64,000 nt of DNA, from NCBI RefSeq assembly GCF_963678635.1, contig NC_087065.1, positions 75,279,345 to 75,343,344 on the forward strand, given 5' to 3'. The notes beneath the pieces are model-generated. The model was not told the origin of the DNA and searched no databases. It worked only from the letters and a program-made list of their open reading frames with translations. Made by a program: the position numbers and the translations under genes. Positions 11,160-24,224 of the stretch are shown piece after piece; position 1 is the stretch's first letter, and every line of letters starts with the position of its first letter. The stretch comes from Symsagittifera roscoffensis (taxonomy: Eukaryota > Xenacoelomorpha > Acoela > Convolutidae).

Positions 11160-11730
11160 ATATACTTTTATATAAAATGAAATAAACGATTACAACTATA
11201 CTCAAACATACATACCCCACCAAACATATAAAGCTGCATACCTGTAAACATAAAAATCATGAACACATTTTCATAAATTGCAAACTGAAATGCATACTCA
11301 CAAAAAATAGTCATACGTATTCTATTACATACAAACATTTTTTCATACAAGTTTAAATACTTACATAAGGTTATTCATACAAACTTATATACAAAAATAT
11401 TTACATACTTACTGAATACAAACAAACATACAAGTATACATAAGTACAAACTTACATAAACATATACATACATGCATACATAGATACATACATACAAACT
11501 TACATATATACATACATATATAAAGTTACTTAGAGACATTCATACAACCATACGTACAAAATACATACATATATGCAAAAATATTTCTATACACACAAAC
11601 ATTCAAAAATGAAGTCTTACATAAAGGTATGAATACAAACGTACATAGTCATATACATAAGAAGAATGCAAATAAACTACCATACATACATAAATTTACA
11701 TACTTGCTTACATGCTTTGAAACCTGCAAC
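11160..11730. repeat. Degenerate ACATACATACAAA microsatellite (left arm)
   Basis: Long run of imperfect 4-bp (TACA) and 8-bp units with interruptions. The mirror is near 21990-22540, where it produces cysteine/tyrosine/valine-rich spurious frames such as 22105-22329. Confidence 0.85.
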
Positions 11731-11749
11731 CAATTATACGAAAATTTTG

Positions 11750-12880
11750 CTGTTACACATGCAAAGATTTTGATTTAATATTTCTGCTGACGTTTACAAT
11801 AGAACCACATTTAAACACACAAACCAGCTTATTTTCACTTCAACTTTCAAGACAAATATATACACACAATCAGACAAAAAGAGTCAGGCATTAGAGACTG
11901 GCATTCATACGTCTTTAAATACAATCATATAAACGTGCCTTTCATACTCATATACGAATATGCATAAGTACTTACCTACAAACAGACATGGTTCGTACTA
12001 TACAAGCATGCTACGACTCATGTGTACACACTTTCCTTTTCAACAGATATAAAACTTCAATCATAAGTTTGTACAATTTGCAAACAACCAAATTTTTAAA
12101 TAATTTTAAACTGAAAAACATACATTGATACAAAATTATTGCTGGTCTTCATTCACTCAATCAAGCGGACATGCAGTCAAGAGTTCTTCTTACATGAAAA
12201 CATACAAATATACATAACTTCTAAATACTCAAATAAATACACACAAATAGTATGTACATACATCATTAATTACATTTATACATGCAAAAAGTTGTACACT
12301 TTTACATGGACACATAGTTTACATAATTAGACACACACGCAAGTGTTGCTTACACACATGCAAAGACTTTACTTAAGTTCTGCTGACCTTTCAAAAACAA
12401 CCACATTTAAACACACAAACCAACTTACATTCACTTCACACTTTCAAGACAAATATGTACACACATTCAGACAAAAAGAATCACGCATTACAGACTGGCA
12501 TTCATACGTCCTTACATACAATCATATAAACGTGCCTTTCATTCTCACGTACGAATATGCATAAGTACTTGCCTTGAAACATACATTGATACAAAATGTT
12601 CATTCACTCAATCAAACGGACATGCAGCCATGAGTTCTTACTTACATAAAAACATACAAATTTAGATAACTTCTAAATAATCAAATGAACACACATAAAA
12701 AGTATAACAAATAGTAGAATACAAATAGTAGAATACAGTATAACAAATAGTAGAATACACGCAAGTATAACAAATAGTAGAAAACACACAAATGAATATA
12801 ACATGATAAATTAGCTTTATACATGCAAAAAAATGTACACTTTTACATAGATACACACATATGTAAAGCATATGTGCGTA
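11750..12880. repeat. Imperfect tandem duplication within the left arm
   Basis: Two units share ordered blocks: ACATTTAAACACACAAACC (11806 and 12402), CAGACAAAAAGA, GACTGGCATTCATACGTC, CATACATTGATACAAAAT (near 12119 and 12580) and CATGCAAAAA...GTACACTTTTACAT (near 12283 and 12823). The first unit carries about 135 extra bases at 11970-12105. The short open frames at 12139-12330, 12343-12564 and 12662-12883 follow from the repeats and are not believed. The mirror is at about 20830-21965. Confidence 0.75.
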
Positions 12881-13160
12881 CATATATACTATGCATATAG
12901 TATCTTGTCAAACCTTCAAGAAAAACTAGAAACATTAGTAAAAATCAAGTTGGGATATAGTTATTCTTCTAGTTACAATTGTTTTGGTTTACAAGCGCAT
13001 AAGGAAAAAAATTGTACTCATACATACAAACACATCAACTTGCATACATACACGCATACACAAAAGATATTTACTTGCATTTGCTTATAAACACAAATAT
13101 TCACACAAAAATACAATCATTACGTTTTATGTATAAATATTTTCAAATACAATCAAACCT

Positions 13161-13245
13161 ACGTCGCAAGCAGACGTCGCAAGCAGAGATTTGCACGTCG
13201 CAGGCAGAGATTTGCAATCAAACGTCGCAAGCAGAAATTTGCAAA
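13161..13245. repeat. ACGTCGCAAGCAGAGATTTGC minisatellite, left
   Basis: Four imperfect copies of a unit with the core CGTCGCAAGCAGA, the last three followed by GAT/AATTTGC. It encodes repeats of TSQAEIC if read on the plus strand. Confidence 0.85.
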
Positions 13246-13338
13246 GAAATGCCAGCTTTCAGCCAAGTCATCTACACAATTTAACATTTTTTTTTCATCT
13301 TTAAAAAAATAAAAAATGGTGATAAACAATTTTTTAAT

Positions 13339-13554
13339 ATGTCTGTTGATCTCCCAAACGAACTTTCCAACGGTATCAAACTTCTACTCAAATATGACCA
13401 GCGAGTCATGAGAAGCATTTTTAAAGTTCACAAGAAAGAACCAAGGCTGACTAACTTGCATTGGACGGGAAAATTTCAAAACAAATTGAGGAAAGTTTTT
13501 TGTTCAACGGTCCGAATAGAGTTTTTTGACATATCGAAAATTGCTCTCAAGTAA
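13339..13554 (+). CDS. Arm ORF f (71 aa), open only in the left arm
   Basis: Begins MSVDLPNELSNGIKLLLKYD and ends KIALK; no domain recognised. In the right arm the mirrored frame starts at 20380 but meets a TGA after about 20 codons (CGA changed to TGA at DQR). The break in one arm argues against a required protein. Confidence 0.25.
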   Translation: MSVDLPNELSNGIKLLLKYDQRVMRSIFKVHKKEPRLTNLHWTGKFQNKLRKVFCSTVRIEFFDISKIALK

Positions 13555-16500
13555 TTATTTAGTTTTGTATAGAAAATTTAAGACAGTGGAAGTTTTGGTT
13601 CGAAACAAAAATTTTAGCCATTGTTTTGAAATTTATAATCTTTTTTTAAAAGTTTGGTTTTTTTGTTCATTTGTTGGTTCTGTAGTTTGATATATCTTCA
13701 GTTGACTATTAGGCTGCAGGTTTAATCCTCGACCAAGTTACATAGACTAGAGTTGCACATTATGTTGTTTTCTCGCTAAACCATCAAAAGTTTTGTTGAT
13801 CGAAAAAATGTATTTAGTTCTGAAAAAGCTATTTAACACAGGTTCAACTGTTCTTTTTTTTCATCTTTTTCCCCCGTTTTTATGCAATATCAATCGTTTG
13901 AGCTATAGTATCTTAGAAAATAATTTTTTAACTATGAATAACTAACGGTTAAATGTATGTTTTAGAAAAAACAAAAGTTGTTCTAAGCTGTAATAAAAAA
14001 AACGTTAAAAAAGTTTTAAATTTGTGCAAAATAAACAACCCAACCTTCTTTTGCGTATTTGAATTTACTAGAACGACCGTTTTTTAGACATGATTCTAAA
14101 TTACAACTTTTTTTTATTTTTTAAGAAATAAGAATAAAATATAATTTGTTCTTTTTGTTTTATTTAACTTAGATTACAAAACAAACAGCTAAACATTAAT
14201 AAATTCAAGTTAAATATTTGAAAAAACAGCAGAAAACACAAACCAGACTGAAAACTTTTCAATTGACTCCACGTATAACCGAGATTGATGTGTTCCGATC
14301 CTTTTTCTAGTTTTTTGCGAGCAACTGGCGTTTACATTTGGCTAATATTGGTTGTCTGCCGACTGCACCAAGGGCTCACTGTTAGACTGATTTCTGCAAC
14401 GAAAGTAACAAGGTGATGCTGGTGGCTCCATTTCCAGGCCGACTTGGGCCTCTCAACTTCCTGGGAAGACCCAATTTGACTCTACAAAAGAAGAATGCAC
14501 TCATAAGGAGATTAGTAAATCCAGATCTTTGATTAGCCTAACTTTGGCTATTTGCGCTGAATCGATAATATAAAATCCGATGATCAAAAATTCATCTTTT
14601 CTGATGGCTTTTTAAACCATATTTTCAAAAGATCTAAATGGAACAAGATAACCTAAATGGAAATTATGTGATTTAGTGTGATCCAATTATCATTATTTGA
14701 ATTTGATTGTTGTCTAACAAGAAAAGAAAATCTTCGTGAGCAGTCTTGTCAAAAATAGTACGTTCTTGAGCGGAATCACTCAAAACATACACATACAGTT
14801 TTTTAAAGTTTTGCGGTAACGGAGAGCAAAAATTGAATTGAAACGGGTAAAATTATGAATCAAATGATGAAAGCACGCGCCTGCAGTGGCGTTGTTTTTG
14901 CGTTAAAAAACAGAACAAGTCTTATCATGAATTGGAAATGAAATAGCTGATAAAAGCTTTGTTTTGTATAATCAAGGCCATATGTTTTCTAACTTTTGAC
15001 AATAGTTTTATCGACTCTTCTTCTCTTCTTCAAATTGAACAGTTTGGACAAGAAAAAAAACACAGCATAGTTTTGGGCTCACATTCATATCTTGTATTCA
15101 GCAGTTAATTTAAAATGAATACATAAATTTCCCCATGTTTGATTGAGATTTATGATTGGGTATAGATGTCAGTCCGCAACCAGAAAGATTTTCAAAAAGA
15201 AACTCTTTACGTTTCATTCTGATTTAGTCTTACCGGAATTTGTTTTTGTGCTGGGAAACTTATCCCATTTGACTACGCTGTGTATGATCTATCACTGGCT
15301 GATAAGCGAATGGTTCGAATAAACTGGAATTTATGTATATATGTCCGTGTTTGACTTTCTACACGTGTTTATCGGTATTGGTAATTGATAATTTTTTTGT
15401 ATATATGTTCAGAAGTGAAGTGTAACAATAGCTAAAAGTAAAGCTAAATATCAAACTCAATGTAGCTGTAATGTCAGATTAGTGAAGAACTTCTAGAACA
15501 TTTTACTAGCTGTTGTATCTGTACTATCTTCAACCAGATACTACTAAGTAATTTAATTATGTGTAAACTGTGTGCATTGCATGTTTGATATTTACATGCT
15601 ATACGGTTTGCTTGCATTGGAAATGTTATATCAGGAAAGATGTACAAGCATGTTGTTCTAAAAAGTTTTCGAATCAATTTAGTATGAAGAATTAATTTTG
15701 AAAATAAAATTCGATGTCAAAATCAATCCAAATTCTTCTTTTTACTTATCTGCATTATTCTAGATTGTTTTACCAGATGCTAAATGGGTACAGATTATCA
15801 ATCAGGTTTGGATACGTAAAAGTAGTGCGTGCAGATAGGCATTGTAATCAGTTTTTATTTGTAAATGTGAGCACGATTAATGTCTACTTTGTATGTTTGT
15901 GGTTATATACATTTTTATATAATGATTAGTTTGTATGAATTCCCTTATGTGATCAAAACTACGCCATCGGAAGAGCCACTTTAAGTGGAAAAACAATTCA
16001 TCTCAAATTTTTCGGCTGCTCTTGATTTCTGAATAGTTCACCACATACTAAAAATTTACCAGATACTACATTAAAACGTATTTTTATGCCTGCATAGACA
16101 TATAGTGTGTGATATGGTTTTAAAAAACTTATCACTCATTTTTTAACCTTACTAACCTAATATGAGCAATTTTAATTAGTAATAGAGCTAATAACTAAAA
16201 TCATTTAAATTTTTGTTCCAGATTTTTAAATAATTCTCACTAGATATTTCATATGTAGTGTGAAAAAACGAATGTTTATTTATATATGGAGTATGCGGGT
16301 ATGTAAGTGTCTAAGTTTGTATGATTTTTCCATCTCAATTTCGGGCTGACGCCTGTATGGGTTTATTTATCTTTGTATAAAAGAAAATGTCAAATTGAAC
16401 TAGACTTAAGTCCTGTTTTGTCATGAAAAGTCTTGTTTGTGTCACGTCAACGTAAATTTTAAACGTACAAAAACATGTAAAATTCAGAAATGCGTGCATC

Positions 16501-16620
16501 TACTATTTTGGTTTGAGATGAATGTCGCTGTGAATGAGTGTTTTTGAAATAAAATTTGTTTTGTTTGTTTATTTGTTTAAGTTTTTGTTTAGGAACGCCT
16601 GTAACAGAATCCTACTCTAT
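13555..16620. other. Inner left arm, no supported gene
   Basis: AT-rich sequence mirrored at 17076-20160. Two short frames are kept in both arms: 15474-15677 minus with 18019-18222 plus (67 aa, MIRKLFRTTCLYIFPDITFP), and 15714-15929 plus with 17767-17982 minus (71 aa, MSKSIQILLFTYLHYSRLFY). With the arms this similar, conservation of short frames is not evidence of coding. Confidence 0.5.
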
Positions 16621-17075
16621 CAATGTTCGTGAAGTTTTGCCACATAGACTTTGAAAAATTGTACTCATTTATCTATCATTTAAAATAATTTTTTTAAAAT
16701 TCGTTGGATAATCCTTAAACTTTCCTGTTCCAATCTTGCCTNNNNNNNNNNNNNNNNNNNNNNNNNNNNNNNNNNNNNNNNNNNNNNNNNNNNNNNNNNN
16801 NNNNNNNNNNNNNNNNNNNNNNNNNNNNNNNNNNNNNNNNNNNNNNNNNNNNNNNNNNNNNNNNNNNNNNNNNNNNNNNNNNNNNNNNNNNNNNNNNNNN
16901 NNNNNNNNNNNNNNNNNNNNNNNNNNNNNNNNNNNNNNNNNGGCAAACTGAAAAAAAAAAAAATCTGCTAATGAAGGGCATGTATATAAGTTCTAGCCTT
17001 GATAAACAGATTAATTGTTAAGCAAAAATGATATTGACATCAACAGTAAGACCAACGTGTTGCAAGATTATCAAC
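16621..17075. other. Central spacer with a 200-N assembly gap (16742-16941)
   Basis: Sequence left of the gap (16621-16741) and right of it (16942-17075) is not an inverted match, so this is a unique loop region. The gap is exactly 200 N, a typical placeholder, so the true loop length is unknown and any internal gene could lie there. Confidence 0.9.
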
Positions 17076-20000
17076 ATAGAGTAGGATTCTGTTACAGGCG
17101 TTCCTAAACAAAAACTTAAACAAATAAACAAACAGAACAAATTTTATTTCAAAAATACTCATTCACAGCGACATTCATCTCAAAACAAAAAAGTAGATGC
17201 ACGCATTTCTGAATTGTACATGTTTTTGTACGTTTAAAATTTACGTTGACGTGACACAAACAAGACTTTTCATGACAAAACAGGACTTAAGTCTAGTTCA
17301 ATTTGAGTTTTTCTTTTATACAAAGATAAATAAACTCATACAGGCGTCAGCCAAAAATTGAGATGGAAAAATCATACAAACTTAGACACCTACATACCCG
17401 CATACTCCATATATAAATAAACATTCGTTTTTTCACACTACATATGAAATATCTAGTGACAATTATTTAAAAATCTGGAACAAAAATTTAAATGATTTTA
17501 GTTATTAGCTCTATTACTAACTAAAATTGCTCATATTAGGTTAGTAAGGTTAAAAAATGAGTGATAAGTTTTTTAAAACCATATCACACACTATATGTCT
17601 ATGCAGGCATAAAAATACGTTTTAATGTAGTATCTGGTAAATTTTTAGTATGTGGTGAACTATTCAGAAATCAAGAGCAGCCGAAAAATTTGAGATGAAT
17701 TGTTTTTCCACTTAAAGTGGCTCTTCCGATGGCGTAGTTTTGATCACATAAGGGAATTCATACAAACTAATCATTATATAAAAATGTATATAACCACAAA
17801 CATACAAAGTAGACATTAATCGTGCTCACATTTACAAATAAAAACTGATTACAATGCCTATCTGCACGCACTACTTTTACGTATCCAAACCTGATTGATA
17901 ATCTGTACCCACTTAGCATCTGGTAAAACAATCTAGAATAATGCAGATAAGTAAAAAGAAGAATTTGGATTGATTTTGACATCGAATTTTATTTTCAAAA
18001 TTAATTCTTCATACTAAATTGATTCGAAAACTTTTTAGAACAACATGCTTGTACATCTTTCCTGATATAACATTTCCAATACAAGCAAACCGTATAGCAT
18101 GTAAATATCGAACATGCAATGCACACAGTTTACACATAATTAAATTACTTAGTAGTATCTGGTTGAAGATAGTACAGATACAACAGCTAGTAAAATGTTC
18201 TAGAAAATCTTCACTAATCTGACATTACAGCTACATTGAGTTTGATATTTAGCTTTACTTTTAGCTATTGTTACACTTCACTTCTGAACATATATACAAA
18301 AAAATTATCAATTACCAATACCGATAAACACGTGTAGAAAGTCAAACACGGACATATATACATAAATTCCAGTTTATTCGAACCATTCGCTTATCAGCCA
18401 GTGATAGATCATACACAGCGTAGTCAAATGGGATAAGTTTCCCAGCACAAAAACAAATTCCGGTAAGACTAAATCAGAATGAAACGTAAAGAGTTTCTTT
18501 TTGAAAATCTTTCTGGTTGCGGACTGACATCTATACCCAATCATAAATCTCAATCAAACATGGGGAAATTTATGTATTCATTTTAAATTAACTGCTGAAT
18601 ACAAGATATGAATGTGAGCCCAAAACTATGCTGTGTTTTTTTTCTTGTCCAAAACTGTTCAATTTGAAGAAGAGAAGAAGAGTCGATAAAATTACTGTCA
18701 AAAGTTAGAAAACATATGGCCTTGATTATACAAAACAAAGCTTTTATCAGCTATTTCATTTCCAATTCATGATAAGACTTGTTCTGTTTTTTAACGCAAA
18801 AACAACGCCACTGCAGGCGCGTGCTTTCATCATTTGATTCATAAATTTACCCGTTTCAATTCAATTTTTGCTCTCCGTTACCGCAAAACTTTAAAAAACT
18901 GTATGTGTATGTTTTGAGTGATTCCGCTCAAGAACGTACTATTTTTGACAAGACTGCTCACGAAGATTTTCTTTTCTTGTTAGACAACAATCAAATTCAA
19001 ATAATGATAATTGGATCACACTAAATCACATAATTTCCATTTAGGTTATCTTGTTCCATTTAGATCTTTTGAAAATATGGTTTAAAAAGCCATCAGAAAA
19101 GATCAATTTTTGATCATCGGATTTTATATTATCGATTCAGCGCAAATAGCCAAAGTTAGGCTAATCAAAGATCTGGATTTACTAATCTCCTTATGAGTGC
19201 ATTCCTCTTTTGTAGAGTCAAATTGGGTCTTCCCAGGAAGTTGAGAGGCCCAAGTCGGCCTGGAAATGGAGCCACCAGCATCACCTTGTTACTTTCGTTG
19301 CAGAAATCAGTCTAACAGTGAGCCCTTGGTGCAGTCGGCAGACAACCAATATTAGCCAAATGTAAACGCCAGTTGCTCGCAAAAAACTAGAAAAAGGATC
19401 GGAACACATCAATCTCTGTTATACGTGGCGTCAATTGAAAAGTTTTCAGTCTGTTTTGTGTTTTCTGCTGTTTTTTCAAATATTTAACTTGAATTTATTA
19501 ATGTTTAGCTGTTTGTTTTGTAATCTAAATTAAATAAAACAATAAGAACAAATTATATTTTGTTCTTAATTCTTAAAAAATAAAAAAAAGTTGTGATTTA
19601 GAATCATGTCTAAAAAACAGTCATTCTAGTAAATTCAAATACGCAAAAGAAGGTTGGGTTGTTTATTTTGCACAAATTTAAAACTTTTTTAACGTTTTTT
19701 TATTACTGAAAAAATGAGTTGAACATCAGCTTAGAACAACTTTTGTTTTTTCTAAAACATACCTTTAACCGTTAGTTATTCATAAATAAAAAATTGTTTT
19801 CTAAGTTACTATAGCTCAAACGATTGATATTGCATAAAAACGGGGGGAAAAGATGAAAAAAAAGAACAGTTGAACCTGTGTTAAATAGCTTTTTCAGAAC
19901 TAAATACATTTTTTTGATCAACAAAACTTTTGATGGTTTAGCGAGAAAACAACATAATGTGCAACTCTAGTCTATATAACTTGGTCGAGGATTAAACCTG

Positions 20001-20469
20001 CAGCCTAATAGTCAACTGAAGATATATCAAACTACAGAACCAACAAATGAATAAAAAAACCAAATTTTTTAAAAAAAAATTATAAATTTCAAAACAATGG
20101 CTAAAATTTTTGTTTCGAACCAAAACTTCCACTGTCTTAAATTTTCTATACAAAACTAAATAATTACTTGAGAGCAATTTTCGATATGTCAAAAAACTCT
20201 ATTCGGACCGTCGAACAAAAAACTTTCCTCAATTTGTTTTGAAATTTTCCCGTCCAATGCAAGTTAGTCAGCCTTGGTTCTTTCTTGTGACCACTAAAAA
20301 TGCTTCTCATGACTCACTGGTCATATTTGAGCAGAATCTTGATACCGTTGGAAAGTTCGTTTGAGAGATCAACAGACATATTAAAAAATTGTTTATCACC
20401 ATTTTTTATTTTTTAAAGATGAAAAAAAATGTTAAATTGTGTAGATGACTTGGCTGAAAGCTGGCATTT

Positions 20470-20555
20470 CTTTGCAAATCTCTGCTTGCGACGTTTGATT
20501 GCAAATCTCTGCCTGCGACGTGCAAATCTCTGCTTGCGACGTCTGCTTGCGACGT
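20470..20555. repeat. Minisatellite, right-arm mirror
   Basis: Reverse-complement counterpart of 13161-13245 with the same copy number and order. Confidence 0.85.
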
Positions 20556-22737
20556 AGGTTTGATTGTATTTGAAAATATTTATACATAAAACGTAATGAT
20601 TGTATTTTTGTGTGAATATTTGTGTTTATAAGCAAATGCAAGTAAATATCTTTTGTGTATGCGTGTATGTATGCAAGTTGATGTGTTTGTATGTATGAGT
20701 ACAATTTTTTTCCTTATGCGCTTGTAAACCAAAACAATTGTAACTAGAAGAATAACTATATCCCAACTTGATTTTTACTAATGTTTCTAGTTTTTCTTGA
20801 AGGTTTGACAAGATACTATATGCATAGTATATATGTACGCACATATGCTTTACATATGTGTGTATCTATGTAAAAGTGTACATTTTTTTGCATGTATAAA
20901 GCTAATTTATCATGTTATATTCATTTGTGTGTTTTCTACTATTTGTTATACTTGCGTGTATTCTACTATTTGTTATACTGTATTCTACTATTTGTATTCT
21001 ACTATTTGTTATACTTTTTATGTGTGTTCATTTGATTATTTAGAAGTTATCTAAATTTGTATGTTTTTATGTAAGTAAGAACTCATGGCTGCATGTCCGT
21101 TTGATTGAGTGAATGAACATTTTGTATCAATGTATGTTTCAAGGCAAGTACTTATGCATATTCGTACGTGAGAATGAAAGGCACGTTTATATGATTGTAT
21201 GTAAGGACGTATGAATGCCAGTCTGTAATGCGTGATTCTTTTTGTCTGAATGTGTGTACATATTTGTCTTGAAAGTGTGAAGTGAATGTAAGTTGGTTTG
21301 TGTGTTTAAATGTGGTTGTTTTTGAAAGGTCAGCAGAACTTAAGTAAAGTCTTTGCATGTGTGTAAGCAACACTTGCGTGTGTGTCTAATTATGTAAACT
21401 ATGTGTCCATGTAAAAGTGTACAACTTTTTGCATGTATAAATGTAATTAATGATGTATGTACATACTATTTGTGTGTATTTATTTGAGTATTTAGAAGTT
21501 ATGTATATTTGTATGTTTTCATGTAAGAAGAACTCTTGACTGCATGTCCGCTTGATTGAGTGAATGAAGACCAGCAATTATTTTGTATCAATGTATGTTT
21601 TTCAGTTTAAAATTATTTAAAAATTTGGTTGTTTGCAAATTGTACAAACTTATGATTGAAGTTTTATGTCCGTTGAAAAGGAAAGTGTGTACACATGAGT
21701 CGTAGCATGCTTGTATAGTACGAACCATGTCTGTTTGTAGGTAAGTACTTATGCATATTCGTATATGAGTATGAAAGGCACGTTTATATGATTGTATATA
21801 AAGACGTATGAATGCCAGTCTCTAATGCCTGACTCTTTTTGTCTGATTGTGTGTATATATTTGTCTTGAAAGTTGAAGTGAAAATAAGCTGGTTTGTGTG
21901 TTTAAATGTGGTTCTATTGTAATATTAAATCAAAATCTTTGCATGTGTAACAGCAAAATTTTCGTATAATTGGTTGCAGGTTTCAAAGCATGTAAGCAAG
22001 TATGTAAATTTATGTATGTATGGTAGTTTATTTGCATTCTTCTTATGTATATGACTATGTACGTTTGTATTCATACCTTTATGTAAGACTTCATTTTTGA
22101 ATGTTTGTGTGTAAAGAATTATTTTTGCATATATGTATGTAATTTTGTACGTATGGTTGTAAGAATGTCTCTAAGTAACTTTATATATGTATGTATATAT
22201 GTAAGTTTGTATGTATGTATCTATGTATGCATGTATGTATATGTTTATGTAAGTTTGTACTTATGTATACTTGTATTTTTGTTTGTATTCAGTAAGTATG
22301 TAAATATTTTTGTATGTAAGTTTGTATGAATAACCTTATGTAAGTATTTAAATTTGTATGAAAAAACGTTTGTATGTAATAGAATACGTATGACTATTTT
22401 TTGTGAGTATGCATTTCAGTTTGCAATTTATGAAAATGTGTTCATGATTTTTATGTTTACAGGTATGCAGCTTTATATGTTTGGTGGGGTATGTATGTTT
22501 GAGTATAGTTGTAATTGTTTATTTCATTTTATATAAAAGTATATATGTAACTCAGTTCAAATCTTTCTTATCTTTCTTCTTAAGTTTCTCGAATATTCTA
22601 GAATAATCAACCAGACAGTATGAAGATAGTTTTTTTCTTTTTCTTGATTTGCAAAACAATTTGATAAATTTTTTAAAAAGACTTTCCTCGAAATATTTGA
22701 TCTTCCAGGTATCCGCATTATGAACAATTCAATTTGA

Positions 22738-23088
22738 AAAAGTGACATATGCTGCATTGATAATTTCAATTTATCAGCAGTCAATGATTATGAAAAATGT
22801 TTCAAAATTGTAACAGGAAAGATCAGTTTTCAAGTTTTCACAAAAATTTGTCGATGGAAGCATCAAACAACAAGTCCAATTGGAGACAGCATGGAGTCCA
22901 AATTGTTTGATGAACTGTTGCTCATAGAGATAAAATGTACAATAACAAAATTATTAGAAAAAATTATGGTTTCTTTAGGAAAATCCTTGATCGTGCAGAC
23001 AAACACGATCGGTAGAAGAATGGTTGAAAATGACATTCGGCTGGTAGAGCTGAAGACGGTAAGCGAGCAAAGTCTCAGTGACAAGTAA
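22738..23088 (+). CDS. Arm ORF e, right copy (116 codons), weak hAT-like motif
   Basis: The frame is open after a stop at 22735-22737 and ends at TAA 23086-23088; the first ATG (22891) is internal. It includes FDELLLIEIKCTITKLLEKI and then QTNTIGRRMVENDIRLVEL. The last segment resembles the TIxRRIxxM..DI stretch in hAT transposases of the ZBED/GTF2IRD2 type, where it precedes the catalytic core. The match is short and made by eye, and the catalytic part is not seen downstream. The near 8-bp target duplication of the element would agree with hAT. Confidence 0.3.
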   Translation, partial: KSDICCIDNFNLSAVNDYEKCFKIVTGKISFQVFTKICRWKHQTTSPIGDSMESKLFDELLLIEIKCTITKLLEKIMVSLGKSLIVQTNTIGRRMVENDIRLVELKTVSEQSLSDK

Positions 23089-23102
23089 TGTATATTTGAA
23101 GG

Positions 23103-23342
23103 ATGATTGATCAATCTCTAAAAAACCACAAATTTCCAATGGTTTTGAATCAAACTTATAAACCCACAGAAAAGAAGCAATTGTATAATCAGATAAACAG
23201 TCAGTACCACTTTTTTAAATTCAAGATTTATTTAGTCGGTAGAGTTTTGTATGAAATAGCTCAAAATGCTTACGCTTTTTTCTTTGAAATAAATAGCAAG
23301 TCTTTCTGCATTGAGGCTCAAAATTTTAATTCCTCAAAGTAA
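23103..23342 (+). CDS. Arm ORF d, right copy (79 aa)
   Basis: ATG-started frame reading MIDQSLKNHKFPMVLNQTYK through YLVGRVLYEIAQNAYAFFFE to NSSK. It starts 15 bp after the stop of the frame at 22738-23088 but in another frame. Unrecognised. Confidence 0.3.
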   Translation: MIDQSLKNHKFPMVLNQTYKPTEKKQLYNQINSQYHFFKFKIYLVGRVLYEIAQNAYAFFFEINSKSFCIEAQNFNSSK

Positions 23343-23577
23343 AAATGTCTAACAAATTTTATTTTGGCAAACTAAACATATCTTTCTTAGTCGTTCCAGC
23401 TTAAGATAACACAACATAATTGACGTTTATCGAAATGCTTTGAAACTACAAAATGGCACTTACAATTTTTCGGAAACTGCTGTAGCCAAATTGGAGTGAA
23501 AGCATTGCTTAGTGTGAAACAGCTATCGTCCTGACGAAATCCGAAGATTCAAGTAGAGTGTTGATGATAAGGCTTGA

Positions 23578-23799
23578 TTTTTTATCTTACAATTTCAAAC
23601 AACTAACGGTTTTTCGAAGACAAGTCTTGTTAATAGAGAAGACAAATATCGATGCAAAACTGAGAAGAAATATCATGATGCGAACTGTTTTGATCCTGCT
23701 AGTGATCAGAACGTGAATGTGAAAGCTGGGATTACCTCAGACATATTTATTGTAAGAAAAGTTGAACTCTTAATAACACAATTAGTTGTAGATGAGTAA
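23578..23799 (+). CDS. Arm ORF c, right copy (73 codons), unrecognised
   Basis: Mirror of 9974-10195. Open from the base after TGA (23575-23577) to TAA at 23797-23799. It lies downstream of two other plus-strand frames (22738-23088 and 23103-23342), so the three could be pieces of one outward-reading gene. Confidence 0.3.
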   Translation, partial: FFILQFQTTNGFSKTSLVNREDKYRCKTEKKYHDANCFDPASDQNVNVKAGITSDIFIVRKVELLITQLVVDE

Positions 23800-24224
23800 T
23801 CAAATATTTTGGTCAAAAAGCCACCGTATTTTGAGAGGCAATAGCATAATCATGGAAACATTCGAAAGATCAGATTTATATTAAAAAACTCAAAATTTAA
23901 TTTGTTGAGCAGAGGGTTATTCAATGATAATAACTGATAGCGCTTCAAACTTTTGAATAGAAAGCTCTAGCTAAAACCAATTTGAACTTAATTAGAAGAT
24001 ACTGAGAACAGTTGACCAGATTGTAGTATCAAATTAAAAAGTTATTTATTTGCATTTTCTTTTAAGGGAAAAATCAAAAAATTTGGATGCTCAAAATATA
24101 ACTCTGAGTTCATATCAAGTTTTGAGTTTGTATCCATAAGTTGTCTTAGTTTGCGTTCAGTCTTTCCCGATTGAATTTGCTCTAATTTGAATAACTGCTT
24201 TCCTTAAAAGTCGCAAATAAATTT

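Larger units (their letters stand above)
8571..16620 (+). repeat. Left inverted arm of the giant element
   Basis: Matches the reverse complement of 17076-25251. Mirror positions sum to about 33,696 near the centre, 33,716 around 12-13 kb, 33,774 around 10 kb and about 33,822 at the tips, so indels have accumulated between arms. The left arm lacks 79 bp found at 22811-22889 and about 50 bp found near 24640-24700. The inner end is CTACTCTAT at 16620. Confidence 0.9.

Noticed and set aside
12662-12883. 73-aa frame with repeated STICYT motifs
   Set aside because: Produced by a CAAATAGTAGAATA tandem repeat; mirrored only because the arms are copies.
13161-13245. Possible CRISPR-like repeat
   Set aside because: Units are adjacent without unique spacers, and the window is eukaryotic; it is a minisatellite.
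16680-16981. Open frames over the N run (16680-16946, 16715-16981, 16736-16951)
   Set aside because: They consist almost wholly of unknown bases from the assembly gap.
22105-22329. Membrane-protein-like frame rich in Val, Tyr and Cys
   Set aside because: It is a translation of the TATG/TACA microsatellite; no independent evidence for a protein.
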